Part shown: piece by piece, positions 26,983 through 35,555 of the stretch
How the letters are laid out: the number at the start of each line of letters is the position of its first letter
Position numbering within the stretch: position 1 is the stretch's first letter
From: CAZPAV01 sp964584755
GTDB lineage: Bacteria; Actinomycetota; Acidimicrobiia; Spongiisociales; UBA5794
DNA length: 52,059 nt
Direction of reading: 5' to 3'
Assembly: GCA_964584755.1 (NCBI GenBank)
Contig: CAZPAV010000017.1
Span: 1-52,059, forward strand
Notes under the pieces: generated by a model
Told to the model about the DNA's origin: nothing
The model's database searches: none
Seen by the model: the letters and a program-made list of their open reading frames with translations, nothing else
Translations under genes and position numbers: made by a program

Positions 26983-27836
26983 GCGCCGGGACCCTCCCGT
27001 CCCTCCCGTCGGGGGAGGCGGTCGCCGTCGCGGACCTCCTGCGCGGCGTCGACGGGCTGCCCCGGCACGAGGCGGAGCGGCTCCTCGCCGTCGCCACGGG
27101 TCGGTCCCGCGCCGCGCTCCTCGCCGGCGGCCGGGTGCCGGCCGCCGAGGCGGCGCGGTTCCGGGACCTGTGCCGCCGCCGTCGCGGCGGCGAGCCGCTC
27201 CAGTACCTCGAGGGGTCCGTCCCCTTCGGTCCCGTCACGGTCCGGGTGGACTCCCGGGTCCTCGTCCCCCGTCCCGAGACGGAACGGCTCTACGAGATCG
27301 TGACCGGGCTGCTGCACCCCGCGCCGCCGGCCATCGTCGTCGATCTCTGCACCGGCAGCGGCAACCTCGCCATCGCGCTCGCCCACGACTTCCCCGCCGC
27401 CGCGGTGTACGCCACCGAGCTCTCCGCGAAGGCCGCGGCGCTCGCCGCGGAGAACGCCGCGGCGAACGGGGTGGCGGTGACGGTCCTCTGCGGCGACCTC
27501 TTCGCGCCGCTTCCCGCCGCCCTCGCCGGGTCCGTCGACGCCGTCGTCGCCAACCCCCCCTACGTCGCCGCCGGCGAGGTGGCCGGCCTGCCCGTGGACG
27601 TGCGGGAGCACGAGCCGCGCCGGGCGCTCGTCGCCGGCGAGCGGGGGGACGAGGTCCTGGCCCGGATCGCCGCCGCCGCAGGGAGGTGGCTGCGGCCCGG
27701 GGGTCTCCTCGCCTGCGAGATCGGCGAGACCCAGGGGCGGCGGGCCCGCGAGCTCTTCGCCTTCTTCGCCCCGGACGTGCTCCCCGATCTCACCGGCCGG
27801 GACCGGTACGTCGTCGGGCGCGCTCCCGGCGACTAG
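26979..27836 (+). CDS. prmC: Release factor glutamine methyltransferase
   Basis: 285 residues from the ATG at 26979, coupled to prfA. N-terminal helical domain (about 1-80) that grips RF1/RF2; QYLEGSVPFG; then the SAM-binding Rossmann domain with VDLCTGSGNLAIALA (about 121-135) and the catalytic NPPY at 192-195. It uses SAM to N5-methylate the GGQ glutamine of release factors. Confidence 0.95.
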   Translation: MSAGTLPSLPSGEAVAVADLLRGVDGLPRHEAERLLAVATGRSRAALLAGGRVPAAEAARFRDLCRRRRGGEPLQYLEGSVPFGPVTVRVDSRVLVPRPETERLYEIVTGLLHPAPPAIVVDLCTGSGNLAIALAHDFPAAAVYATELSAKAAALAAENAAANGVAVTVLCGDLFAPLPAALAGSVDAVVANPPYVAAGEVAGLPVDVREHEPRRALVAGERGDEVLARIAAAAGRWLRPGGLLACEIGETQGRRARELFAFFAPDVLPDLTGRDRYVVGRAPGD

Positions 27837-27845
27837 GTTGAGGGC

Positions 27846-28421
27846 GTGCGCGGAGGCACCATCGGCATCGACGAGGCGGTGGCGGCACTGGCCGCCGGGG
27901 AGATCGTCGGCGTGCCCACCGACACCGTCTACGGTCTCGCCGCCGACCCCTTCGACCCCGACGCGCTGGAGCGGATCTTCGTCCTCAAGGGGCGGCCCGG
28001 GTTGAAACCCCTGGCGATCCTCGTCGCCGACCTCGGGCAGGCGCAGCAGCTCGCCGCCTTCGGGGAGCGGGCGATCGAGCTCGCCGAGGAGCACTGGCCC
28101 GGGGCTCTCACCCTCGTGCTCCCCAGGCTCCCCTCGGTGCCGGAGTGGATCGGGCACCGGGACCGCAGGACGGTGGGGTTGCGCTGTCCCGACCATCCCG
28201 TCGCCCTCGAGCTCCTGCGTCGGAGCGGACCGTTGGCGGTGACGAGCGCCAACCTCAGCGGCGCCGAGGCGGCCCTCGACGACGAGGAGGCGCGGGCGCT
28301 CTTCGGCGCCGACGTCGTCGGGTACCTGCCCGGGGTGTGTCCCGGGGGGACCGGGTCGACGATCGTCGACCTCACCGAGCCCGCCGAGTGGATCCTCCGC
28401 CGCGGACCGGTCCGGCCCTGA
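27846..28421 (+). CDS. Threonylcarbamoyl-AMP synthase (Sua5/YciO/YrdC family)
   Basis: 191 residues, GTG at 27846. It makes the threonylcarbamoyl-adenylate used for t6A37 of ANN-decoding tRNAs. Seen: GVPTDTVYGLAADPF (about 21-35), KGRPGLKPLAILV, WPGALTLVL (about 84-92), TVGLRCPDHPVALELL and the SANLSG loop (about 133-138). The length is that of TsaC without the extra Sua5 C-terminal domain. A TAGGTT lies six bases before the GTG, formed partly from the prmC stop, but GAGGG also fits a ribosome site, so an internal promoter is only possible. Confidence 0.93.
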   Translation: MRGGTIGIDEAVAALAAGEIVGVPTDTVYGLAADPFDPDALERIFVLKGRPGLKPLAILVADLGQAQQLAAFGERAIELAEEHWPGALTLVLPRLPSVPEWIGHRDRRTVGLRCPDHPVALELLRRSGPLAVTSANLSGAEAALDDEEARALFGADVVGYLPGVCPGGTGSTIVDLTEPAEWILRRGPVRP

Positions 28422-28422
28422 G

Positions 28423-28911
28423 GTGGGGTCGTCGCCGCCGCTGGCCGCCGCGGTGGGGACCGTCGTCGCCTCCGCCGGGTTCTGGTTCGCCGTCGCCGCT
28501 CTCCCGGTCGCTCCCGCGGCCGCCTTGGGGATCGGCGCCACCGCGGCGGTCCTCGGCCTCCTCGCCGCCGCCGGGCTGGCGGGGTCGAGGGACCCGATGA
28601 CCCGGGGGACCCGCGGGGTCGTCCTCGGGCTGGGATCGGGTGCCTTCCTCTTCCTCCTCGGATCGGTGGGGGGATCCTTCGCGGTCGGGCTCGTCCCGGT
28701 GGCGGTCCTCGGGGTGGGGGGCCTCGTGGTCCTGCCGTCCCCGGCGGATCCCGCGTCGGTCGGGTCACGGGTCGTCGCCTTGGGGCTCGTGGGGATCCTG
28801 GTGCTCCTCCTCCTCGCCGTCGACGGGACGCTGTGGGCGTTCTTCGCGCCCCTGCTGCCCATGCCGTCGCTGCTCCTCGCCGACCGGGTGGCCGTCCGGG
28901 CATTCCGCTGA
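28423..28911 (+). CDS. Hypothetical small membrane protein
   Basis: 162 residues, GTG at 28423 one base after the previous stop; translation is probably by reinitiation. It has five hydrophobic helices (about 8-28, 33-50, 66-82, 86-104, 118-150) rich in Gly, Ala, Leu and Val, with no charged motif. Position in an operon of translation genes just before glyA suggests co-transcription but says nothing about function. I do not recognise a family. Confidence 0.6.
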   Translation: MGSSPPLAAAVGTVVASAGFWFAVAALPVAPAAALGIGATAAVLGLLAAAGLAGSRDPMTRGTRGVVLGLGSGAFLFLLGSVGGSFAVGLVPVAVLGVGGLVVLPSPADPASVGSRVVALGLVGILVLLLLAVDGTLWAFFAPLLPMPSLLLADRVAVRAFR

Positions 28912-28970
28912 GGGGGATCGGGCCGGCCGGCGAACCGCTACGCTCCCGGATCGGCGATCGGGAGGATCTC

Positions 28971-30242
28971 GTGACGGACATGACCCCGCTGGCGAAGGCC
29001 GATCCGGTCGTCGCCGAGCTCATCGGCCGGGACGTGGAGCGGCAGCGCACCCACATCCAGCTCATCGCGTCGGAGAACTTCGTGCCGTTCGCCACCATGC
29101 AGGCCGCGGGGTCGGTGCTCGCCAACAAGTACTCGGAGGGGTACCCCGGTCGGCGGTACTACGAGGGGTGCGGCGTCGTCGACGAGATCGAGTCGCTCGC
29201 CATCGACCGGGCGAAGACGCTCTTCGGGGCGGAGCACGCCAACGTCCAGCCCCATTCGGGGTCCCAGGCGAACATGGCGGCGTACTTCGCCGTGCTCGAG
29301 CCGGGGGACACCATCCTGGGGATGCGGCTCGACCAGGGCGGGCACCTCACCCACGGCTCCCCGGTGAGCTTCTCGGGGAAGCTCTTCGACTTCGTGGCGT
29401 ACGGCGTGGATCCGGCCGGCGAGGTCATCGACATGGAGGAGGTGCGGCGCCTCGCCCGGGAGCATCGCCCCAAGATGATCGTCGTGGGGTACTCGGCGTA
29501 CTCGCGCATCCCGGACTGGGCGGCGTTCCGCGAGATCGCCGACGAGGTGGGGGCGATCTACCTCGTCGACGCGGCGCACATCATCGGTCTCATCGCCGGC
29601 GGGGTGCACCCCTCGCCGGTGCCGCACGCCGACATCGTCACCGCCACCACCCACAAGGCGCTGCGGGGCCCCCGCGGCGGTCTCATCCTCTGTCGGGAAC
29701 GGTTCGCCAAGGCCATCGACAAGGCCGTCTTCCCGTTCTCCCAGGGGGGTCCCATCAACCACCAGATCGCGGCGAAGGCGGTCTGTTTCAAGCAGGCGTC
29801 GCAGCCGGCGTTCGCCGCGTACGCGGCGCAGATCGTCCGCAACGCCAAGGTCCTCGCCGAGACGATCGCCGAGGGGGGGCTCCGGATCGTCTCCGGCGGG
29901 ACCGACAACCACATGTTCCTCGCCGACCTGCGTACCTTCGATCCGGACCTCACCGGCAAGGAGGCGGCGGCGCTCCTCGACGAGATGGGCATCACGCTCA
30001 ATCGGAACGCCATCCCCTTCGACCCGCGGTCCCCGTTCGTCACCTCGGGGCTGCGCATGGGGACGCCGGCGGTGACGACCGCGGGGATGAAGCAGGAGCA
30101 GATGATCGCCCTGGGCCGCCTCATCGTGGAGATCCTGCGCAAGCGCCGCGACGACATGGCCCTGACGCAGTTCCGAGAGGCGGTCGACGAGCTCGCCGGC
30201 GCCTTCCCCGCCTACCCGGTCGACTTCCCCGGGTACGTCTGA
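28971..30242 (+). CDS. glyA: Serine hydroxymethyltransferase
   Basis: 423 residues from the GTG at 28971, which has GGGAGG five bases upstream; the ATG at 28980 is an alternative. PLP enzyme converting serine and THF to glycine and methylene-THF. IQLIASENFVP and YSEGYPGRRYYEGC near the N-terminus, LVDAAHIIGLIAGG, and the PLP lysine in TTHKALRGPRGG are all present. The methylene-THF it makes is the substrate for the metF-like enzyme further right. Confidence 0.96.
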   Translation: MTDMTPLAKADPVVAELIGRDVERQRTHIQLIASENFVPFATMQAAGSVLANKYSEGYPGRRYYEGCGVVDEIESLAIDRAKTLFGAEHANVQPHSGSQANMAAYFAVLEPGDTILGMRLDQGGHLTHGSPVSFSGKLFDFVAYGVDPAGEVIDMEEVRRLAREHRPKMIVVGYSAYSRIPDWAAFREIADEVGAIYLVDAAHIIGLIAGGVHPSPVPHADIVTATTHKALRGPRGGLILCRERFAKAIDKAVFPFSQGGPINHQIAAKAVCFKQASQPAFAAYAAQIVRNAKVLAETIAEGGLRIVSGGTDNHMFLADLRTFDPDLTGKEAAALLDEMGITLNRNAIPFDPRSPFVTSGLRMGTPAVTTAGMKQEQMIALGRLIVEILRKRRDDMALTQFREAVDELAGAFPAYPVDFPGYV

Positions 30243-30253
30243 GCTCCGCTCAG
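30239..30253. terminator. Small hairpin across the convergent glyA and DUF2461 stops
   Basis: CTGAGC-TCC-GCTCAG: a 6-bp stem containing both stop codons (TGA on plus, TCA on plus read as TGA on minus). It is short and without a U-tract, so termination here is tentative. Confidence 0.35.
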
Positions 30254-30936
30254 AAGGGGACGCCGACCGCCTCGCAGAGGAAGGCCATGAACGGCGCCGC
30301 GTCGCGGCACCATCCGGCGTACGCCTCGAGAAACCCGCCGGAGGTGACCTGTCGCTGGGTGAGGCGGCGGGAGGCGATGAAGTCCTTGCGCTTGAGGTCG
30401 GCGATGAGGGGGTGGTCGGCGGGGAAGCCCCGCGGGGGCCGTACCAGACGGTCGCCGTCCAGCGCCCAGGTCCGGGTGAAGCGCTCCGCGCCGGTGGCGG
30501 CGCGCCACCCGTCGCCGTCGCCGGCGATGCGTTCCCGGATGGCGTATGCCACCTTCGTCTCGGGCCGCCACAGGCCGACCGCGGCGAAGCAGGCTCCGGG
30601 TTCGAGGTGGAGGTAGAAGCCGGGGGCGTGCGCGTCCCGGCCGGCCTCGTGACGGAACTGGATGCCGGTGTTCTCCTTGTAGGGGGCGGCGTCTCGGGCG
30701 AAGCGGAGGTCCCGCTGGATCCGGAACAGGGACCCGCCCACGGTCCGGGCGTCGGCCCGGAAGTGGGGGCTGATGGCGGCGAGGTGCGGGGCGAAGGCGA
30801 CGATGAAGGCGAGCGCCGGCTCCTGGACGGTCTCCACGTAGCGGTCGCGGTTGGCGGCGAACCAGGCCCGGTCGTTGTTGGCGGCGAGGTCGCGCAGGAA
30901 GGCGAAGGTGGCCGGGGTGAAGAAGCGGCGGGCCAT
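30250..30936 (-). CDS. DUF2461 family protein
   Basis: 228 residues, ATG at 30936. It starts FFTPATFAFLRDLAANNDRAWF, then RIQRDLRFARDAAPYKENTG (about 72-91) and GFYLHLEPG, the signatures of the DUF2461/TIGR02453 family of unknown function. DHPLIADLKRKDF near 176-188 and a helical tail complete it. It is convergent with glyA and divergent from the ATP synthase operon. TAGGGT lies six bases before the ATG, so the mRNA is probably leaderless. Confidence 0.9.
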   Translation of the reverse strand: MARRFFTPATFAFLRDLAANNDRAWFAANRDRYVETVQEPALAFIVAFAPHLAAISPHFRADARTVGGSLFRIQRDLRFARDAAPYKENTGIQFRHEAGRDAHAPGFYLHLEPGACFAAVGLWRPETKVAYAIRERIAGDGDGWRAATGAERFTRTWALDGDRLVRPPRGFPADHPLIADLKRKDFIASRRLTQRQVTSGGFLEAYAGWCRDAAPFMAFLCEAVGVPF

Positions 30937-30942
30937 GGCCGG

Positions 30943-30948
30943 ACCCTA
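30943..30948 (-). promoter_or_regulatory. -10 box (TAGGGT) six bases before the DUF2461 ATG
   Basis: Minus strand reads GGTAGGGT-CCGGCC-ATG. Transcription should begin on or beside the A of the start codon. Confidence 0.55.
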
Positions 30949-31019
30949 CCTTCCCGCCGTCGCTCCGTCGGCGCCGCACGGCCGGCTCCACCGAGTACGC
31001 TCCGGTCTCGATGGGGATT

Positions 31020-31047
31020 TTGCGCAGCGTCGGGGGGCCGTTAGGGT
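31020..31047 (+). promoter_or_regulatory. Candidate promoter for the ATP synthase operon
   Basis: TTGCGC (31020-31025), 16 bases, TAGGGT (31042-31047): the same -35 type and spacing as the rho promoter. Transcription would start near 31054, which places the CRP-type palindrome just downstream of the start. If so, binding would repress; another start nearer 31110 would make it an activator site. Confidence 0.5.
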
Positions 31048-31058
31048 CCCGGCCGCAT

Positions 31059-31078
31059 CTTGTGAACCGGTTCACAAG
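31059..31078. promoter_or_regulatory. CRP-type operator upstream of the ATP synthase operon
   Basis: CTTGTGAACCGGTTCACAAG is a perfect 20-base palindrome with TGTGA-N6-TCACA at 31061-31076. It is the same motif as that upstream of whiB. In Corynebacterium the CRP homologue GlxR is known to bind upstream of atp genes, which supports the assignment. The regulator gene itself is not in the window. Confidence 0.82.
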
Positions 31079-31132
31079 TGATTCCGGGGTCTCCAGGTGA
31101 CGGGAGGGCCCGACCCCGAGAGGAACGGCGAA

Positions 31133-31384
31133 ATGGACGGCACGAAGCGACGGATCGTGCCCCCGAAGGAGGCCGTCACCGGCGGCTTCTCGGGCGGCGC
31201 GGACTTCATCTCGTACCTCGTGGCCGGACTCGTCGTCGGTCTCGTCCTCGACGCCCTCTTCCACACCGCGCCGGTGCTGACCGTCGTGTGGATCCTCGCC
31301 GGCGTGGGGGTGGGGTTCCTGCGGCTGTGGCAGCGTTCGGCGGGCCTGGAGGAGGAGGGGAGGCGGCGCAGCCATGGTGTCTGA
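31133..31384 (+). CDS. AtpZ/AtpI-like small membrane subunit
   Basis: 83 residues from the ATG at 31133 (GAGAGGAACG upstream); a GTG at 31097 in frame is possible. Two hydrophobic helices (about 28-45 and 51-68) separated by a short loop, with a Gly-rich run before helix 1 (VTGGFSGGADFISYLVAGLV), match the small AtpZ/AtpI proteins that lead F-type ATP synthase operons and help assemble the c ring or carry Mg2+. It overlaps the next gene by 11 bases. Confidence 0.75.
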   Translation: MDGTKRRIVPPKEAVTGGFSGGADFISYLVAGLVVGLVLDALFHTAPVLTVVWILAGVGVGFLRLWQRSAGLEEEGRRRSHGV

Positions 31385-31820
31385 GCGTCCCGCCGTCGCC
31401 GCCTACGAACCGGCGCCGGATCGTCGACCGGTCGAGGCCATCATCGCCCGGCACCTGGTGCGGCGGGCCGTGGTGGTGGCACCGGTCGTCGTCGCGGTCG
31501 CCGCGCTGGCGCGGGGTCGCGCCGGGGCGTTCGCCGCGGCGGTGGGGGTGGTCGTCGTCGTGGCGAACTTCCTCCTCGGCGGGTACGTGCTGGCGACGGC
31601 CGCACGCATCTCGCTGAGCCTGTATCATGCCGCCGCCCTGTTCGGGTTCCTCGTCCGGCTCGGGCTGATCACCGGCACGATGTTCCTCGTGGCGGCGGTG
31701 GTCGGCGTCGACCGGACGGCCCTGGGCATCTCGGTGGTCGTCAGCTACCTCGTGCTGCTGTCCTGGGAGGCGGTGGCCGTCGCGAAAGGCGCGGAAAGGG
31801 AACTGGAGTGGAGCAACTGA
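31374..31820 (+). CDS. ATP synthase operon membrane protein, AtpI-like
   Basis: 148 residues, ATG at 31374. Four hydrophobic helices (about 31-46, 49-72, 84-108, 114-138) with a conserved-looking FLVRLGLITGTMFLV segment. It precedes atpB and overlaps it by 13 bases, the usual place of AtpI. Divergent sequence makes the family call depend mostly on position and topology. Confidence 0.65.
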   Translation: MVSERPAVAAYEPAPDRRPVEAIIARHLVRRAVVVAPVVVAVAALARGRAGAFAAAVGVVVVVANFLLGGYVLATAARISLSLYHAAALFGFLVRLGLITGTMFLVAAVVGVDRTALGISVVVSYLVLLSWEAVAVAKGAERELEWSN

Positions 31821-32626
31821 TCCTGGCCGAGGGGTGCGACCTCACCCGTCAGACCGTCTGCGCCCCCGCGGACGTCAAGGAACTCTTCGAGTACCGCACG
31901 CCGCTGTTCGAGATCGCGGGGTTCCCGGTGACGCGCACCGTGGTCCTCATCTTCCTCGCGGCGGTCCTCATCATGCTGCTGCTGTACTTCGGGCTGCGGA
32001 GACGGGCCCGCGTCCCCGGCCGGTTCGGCCTCTCGGTGGAGAGCCTCATGGGGTTCGTCCGCGACGAGGTGGCGATCGGCATCATCGGCCCGGAGGGGGT
32101 CCGGTACTACCCGTACCTCTTCGCCCTCTTCATCTTCATCCTCTTCGGGAACGCCTTCGAGATCACGCCGTTCGTGAACTTCCCGTTCATGTCCCGCATG
32201 GCGATGCCCATGTCGCTGGCGCTCCTCACCTGGGCGATCTTCGTGGCCGCCGGCTTCAAGCGCCAGGGGTGGCACTACGTGGCGGACATCCTGTGGCCGC
32301 CGGGGGTCCCCGTGTTCCTCAAGCCCCTCGTCGGCGTCATCGAGTTCGTCTCGACGTTCCTCGTGCGGCCCTTCTCCCTGGCGGTCCGGCTCTTCGCGAA
32401 CATGGTGGCCGGGCACGTCATGCTGACCCTCCTGCTCACCACCGCCCTCGTCTCGGTGGCCGGCATCGCCGAGATCGGCGCCGTGAAGGGGCTGTTCGGG
32501 TTCGCCTGGTGGCTCCTCGGCCTCGCCATCTTCCTCTTCGAGATCGTCGTCATCGTCCTCCAGGCCTACATCTTCACGTTGCTGAGCGCCGTGTACATCG
32601 AGACGTCGTTGCACCCGGCCCACTGA
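31808..32626 (+). CDS. atpB: ATP synthase subunit a
   Basis: 272 residues, GTG at 31808. Membrane half-channel subunit: helices across 45-65, 95-115, 130-150 and 185-265. The essential Arg is in LAVRLFANMVAGHVML (about 193-208), and FEIVVIVLQAYIFTLLSAVY forms the last helix. It carries protons to and from the c-ring Glu. It lies in the operon between AtpI-like and atpE. Confidence 0.96.
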   Translation: MEQLILAEGCDLTRQTVCAPADVKELFEYRTPLFEIAGFPVTRTVVLIFLAAVLIMLLLYFGLRRRARVPGRFGLSVESLMGFVRDEVAIGIIGPEGVRYYPYLFALFIFILFGNAFEITPFVNFPFMSRMAMPMSLALLTWAIFVAAGFKRQGWHYVADILWPPGVPVFLKPLVGVIEFVSTFLVRPFSLAVRLFANMVAGHVMLTLLLTTALVSVAGIAEIGAVKGLFGFAWWLLGLAIFLFEIVVIVLQAYIFTLLSAVYIETSLHPAH

Positions 32627-32666
32627 ACGTCCACGACCGGACCCCGTTCGAAAGGAAAGAGAAGCA

Positions 32667-32879
32667 ATGGAAGCGATCAGCGGATCCCTGGCCCTCATCG
32701 GCTACGGTCTCGCCGCCATCGGCCCCGGCGTCGGTATCGGCATCATCGCCGGCAACGCCGTCCAGGCGATGGCGCGCCAACCCGAGGCGGCCGGCATGGT
32801 GCGGACCACGATGTTCCTCGGGATCGCCTTCACCGAGGCGCTCGCCCTCATCGGGTTCGTGCTCTTCTTCCTGGCGTAG
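32667..32879 (+). CDS. atpE: ATP synthase subunit c
   Basis: 70 residues, a two-helix hairpin with the polar loop ARQPEAAG and Gly-rich first helix (GPGVGIGIIAGNAV). The ion carrier is the Glu in FTEALALIGFV. The flanking residues lack the Gln and Ser/Thr set of sodium types, so a proton-type ring is expected. GAAAGGAAAGAG upstream is a strong ribosome site, in keeping with the high copy number of c. Confidence 0.97.
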   Translation: MEAISGSLALIGYGLAAIGPGVGIGIIAGNAVQAMARQPEAAGMVRTTMFLGIAFTEALALIGFVLFFLA

Positions 32880-32889
32880 GGGTCGGAGG

Positions 32890-33456
32890 ATGCCGTACGT
32901 GTTCGCACAGGTGATGCTGCTCCTCCAGGCGGAGCCCGCCACAGGGAGCGAGGGGGGCGGCGCCGGACTGCTGCTCCCCGCCCCCGAGGAGCTCATCGCC
33001 GGGCTGATCGCCTTCGCCATCGTCTTCTTCTTCGTGTGGAAGTGGGCGATCCCGGCGTTGAACCAGACCCTCGACGCCCGACGGGCCGCCATCAAGGGCG
33101 AGTACGAGGCCGCCGAGCGCGCCAAGCAGGAGGCCGAGGGGCTCCTCGCCGACTACCGGACCCAGGTCGCCGGCGCTCGCGAGGAGGCGGCTCGCATCAT
33201 CGACGAGGCCCGCGCCTCCGGCGAGGCGGTGAAAGCCGACATCATCGCCCGGGCCGAGGCGGAGGCCGAGCAGATTCGCCGCCGGGCCCACGAGGAGATC
33301 GGGGCCGAGCGGGAACGGGTGGCCGCCGAGCTGAAGCGGCAGGTGGCCGACCTCGCCATCCAGATCGCCGGCCGTCTCGTCGCCGACAGCCTCGACGAGC
33401 AGCGACAGCGGGAGCTCGTCGATCGTTACATCGACGAGCTCGGAGGGGTGCACTGA
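32890..33456 (+). CDS. atpF: ATP synthase subunit b
   Basis: 188 residues from the ATG at 32890, immediately after GGTCGGAGG. One membrane helix (about 35-55, ELIAGLIAFAIVFFFVWKW), then a long charged coiled coil rich in Ala, Glu and Arg to the end: the peripheral stalk that holds F1 to subunit a. The usual length for b. Confidence 0.94.
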   Translation: MPYVFAQVMLLLQAEPATGSEGGGAGLLLPAPEELIAGLIAFAIVFFFVWKWAIPALNQTLDARRAAIKGEYEAAERAKQEAEGLLADYRTQVAGAREEAARIIDEARASGEAVKADIIARAEAEAEQIRRRAHEEIGAERERVAAELKRQVADLAIQIAGRLVADSLDEQRQRELVDRYIDELGGVH

Positions 33457-33458
33457 CC

Positions 33459-33998
33459 GTGGAGACGCCGACCGGCCCGGTGATCGACGGCTACGCCGCC
33501 GCCCTCCTCGACGTCGCCCGCGCCGAGGGGGATCCCGACGCCTTCGCCGACGAGGTGTACCAGGCGGCGCACGTCCTCGAGGGGGACGCCGCCCTGCGTG
33601 AGGTCCTCACCGACGCCCGGGTGCCCGTCGAGCGGAAGCTCGGAGTGCTCGAGGACCTCCTGGGACGCAGGACGTCACGGGCGGCGACCGCCGCGCTCGG
33701 GCTCGTCGTGATGGCGGGGCACGCCCGCCATCTCACCGCCATCGCCTCCCGGCTGGCCGAGCTCATCGCCGCGGAGGAGGGGAGCGCCGTCGCCGAGGTC
33801 CGCGCCGCGGTAGCGCTCGACGGCGCGCAGGTGCGCCGCCTCGAGGAGGCCCTCTCCGCGGCGACGGGGCGACGTGTCGAGGCGAAGGTCGTCCTCGACC
33901 CGGAGCTCGTCGGCGGGGTCGTCGCGAAGATCGGAGATACCGTTTTCGACGGGTCGGTGAGGAGCCGGCTCGACGAGCTGCGAGAGCAATGGGGTTGA
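33459..33998 (+). CDS. atpH: ATP synthase subunit delta
   Basis: 179 residues from the GTG at 33459, two bases after the atpF stop, with GGAGGGG about ten bases upstream. Begins TGPVIDGYAAALLDVARAEG, with the helical N-terminal bundle, and ends in the beta-rich tail DPELVGGVVAKIGDTVFDGS then VRSRLDELREQWG, typical of delta/OSCP. Links the b stalk to the top of alpha3beta3. Confidence 0.94.
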   Translation: METPTGPVIDGYAAALLDVARAEGDPDAFADEVYQAAHVLEGDAALREVLTDARVPVERKLGVLEDLLGRRTSRAATAALGLVVMAGHARHLTAIASRLAELIAAEEGSAVAEVRAAVALDGAQVRRLEEALSAATGRRVEAKVVLDPELVGGVVAKIGDTVFDGSVRSRLDELREQWG

Positions 33999-34004
33999 CG
34001 CACG

Positions 34005-35552
34005 ATGGCTGAACTGACACTGGATCCCGGAGACATCGCTGCGGCGCTCCGGAGCAACCTGGAAGGCTGGTCCCCCCGCGTCGAGGCGGAGACGATCGGG
34101 TACGTGGAGTCCGTCGGCGACGGGGTCGCCCGGGTCTCCGGCCTGCCGGGCGCCATGGCCTCGGAGCTGCTCGAGTTCCCCGGCGGGCTCCTCGGGGTGG
34201 CGCTGAACCTCGACGAGGACTCCATCGGGGCCGTCGTCATGGGCGACGCCTCCCACATCGAGGAGGGCGACGAGGTGCGCTCCACGGGACGGGTCCTCTC
34301 GGTCCCGGTGGGGGACGCCCTGCTCGGCCGGGTGGTCGACCCGCTGGGGAGCCCCATCGACGGGAAGGGCCCCATCAACACCACCGAGCGGCGTCTCCTC
34401 GAGACGCAGGCGCCGTCGGTGGTGCAGCGCCAGCCGGTGAAGGAGCCGCTCCAGACCGGGATCAAGGCCATCGACTCCATGACGCCGATCGGGCGGGGTC
34501 AGCGACAGCTCATCATCGGCGACCGGCAGACCGGGAAGACGGCGATCGTCGTCGACACGATCATCAACCAGAAGGGCCAGGGCGTGAAGTGCGTCTACGT
34601 GGCCATCGGGCAGAAGAACTCGACGGTGGCGGAGGTCGTCGACGCCCTCGAGGCGGCCGGGGCGATGGAGTACACCGTCGTCGTGAACGCTCCGGCGGCA
34701 TCGGCGGCGGCGCTCCAGATGTACGCCCCGTACGCCGGGTCGGCCATCGGCCAGTACTGGATGTACCGTGGCCAGCACGCCCTCGTCGTCTTCGACGACC
34801 TCTCCAAGCAGGCGGTCGCCTACCGGGAGATCTCGCTGCTCCTGCGGCGTCCGCCGGGGCGTGAGGCGTACCCGGGCGACGTCTTCTACCTCCACTCGCG
34901 CCTGCTGGAGCGGTGCGCCAAGCTCTCCGACGAGCTCGGCGGCGGGTCGCTCACCGGGTTGCCGATCATCGAGACGAAGGCGAACGACGTCTCGGCGTAC
35001 ATCCCCACGAACGTCATCTCCATCACCGACGGGCAGATCTTCCTCGAGACGGACCTCTTCTTCTCGGGGATCCGTCCGGCGATCAACGCCGGCATCTCGG
35101 TCTCCCGGGTGGGGGGCGCCGCCCAGATCAAGGCGATGAAGAAGATCGCCGGCCCGCTGCGGCTCAACCTCGCCCAGTTCCGGGAGCTCGAGGCGTTCGC
35201 CGAGTTCGGCTCCGAGCTCGACGCCGCCTCCCTCGCCCAGCTCGAGCGGGGCCGGCGGGTCGTCGAGGTCCTCAAGCAGGGCCAGTTCTCCCCGTTGCCG
35301 GTGGAGGATCAGGTGGTGGCGATCTTCGCCGTCACCGAGGGTCTCATGGACGACGTCCCGGTGGAGGACCTCCGCGAGTTCGAGGACGGGCTGCGGGAGT
35401 TCGTGCGGAGCCGTCACGGGGAGATCCTCACCCGGATCGCCGACACCGGCGAGCTTCCCGAGGAGGAGCTGCGGGCCGCCATCGCGAGCTTCAAGACCCT
35501 CCACGACGAGGGGTCGCCGGCGGCCGCCGCCGGGGCCGACGGGGAGGGCTGA
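34005..35552 (+). CDS. atpA: ATP synthase subunit alpha
   Basis: 515 residues, ATG at 34005. Non-catalytic nucleotide-binding subunit of F1: Walker A GDRQTGKT at 172-179, PAASAAALQMYAPYAGSAIG, the VGGAAQIKAM segment and the C-terminal helical domain. Complete, with normal length and an Ala/Gly-rich acidic tail. Confidence 0.97.
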   Translation: MAELTLDPGDIAAALRSNLEGWSPRVEAETIGYVESVGDGVARVSGLPGAMASELLEFPGGLLGVALNLDEDSIGAVVMGDASHIEEGDEVRSTGRVLSVPVGDALLGRVVDPLGSPIDGKGPINTTERRLLETQAPSVVQRQPVKEPLQTGIKAIDSMTPIGRGQRQLIIGDRQTGKTAIVVDTIINQKGQGVKCVYVAIGQKNSTVAEVVDALEAAGAMEYTVVVNAPAASAAALQMYAPYAGSAIGQYWMYRGQHALVVFDDLSKQAVAYREISLLLRRPPGREAYPGDVFYLHSRLLERCAKLSDELGGGSLTGLPIIETKANDVSAYIPTNVISITDGQIFLETDLFFSGIRPAINAGISVSRVGGAAQIKAMKKIAGPLRLNLAQFRELEAFAEFGSELDAASLAQLERGRRVVEVLKQGQFSPLPVEDQVVAIFAVTEGLMDDVPVEDLREFEDGLREFVRSRHGEILTRIADTGELPEEELRAAIASFKTLHDEGSPAAAAGADGEG

Positions 35553-35555
35553 TCG

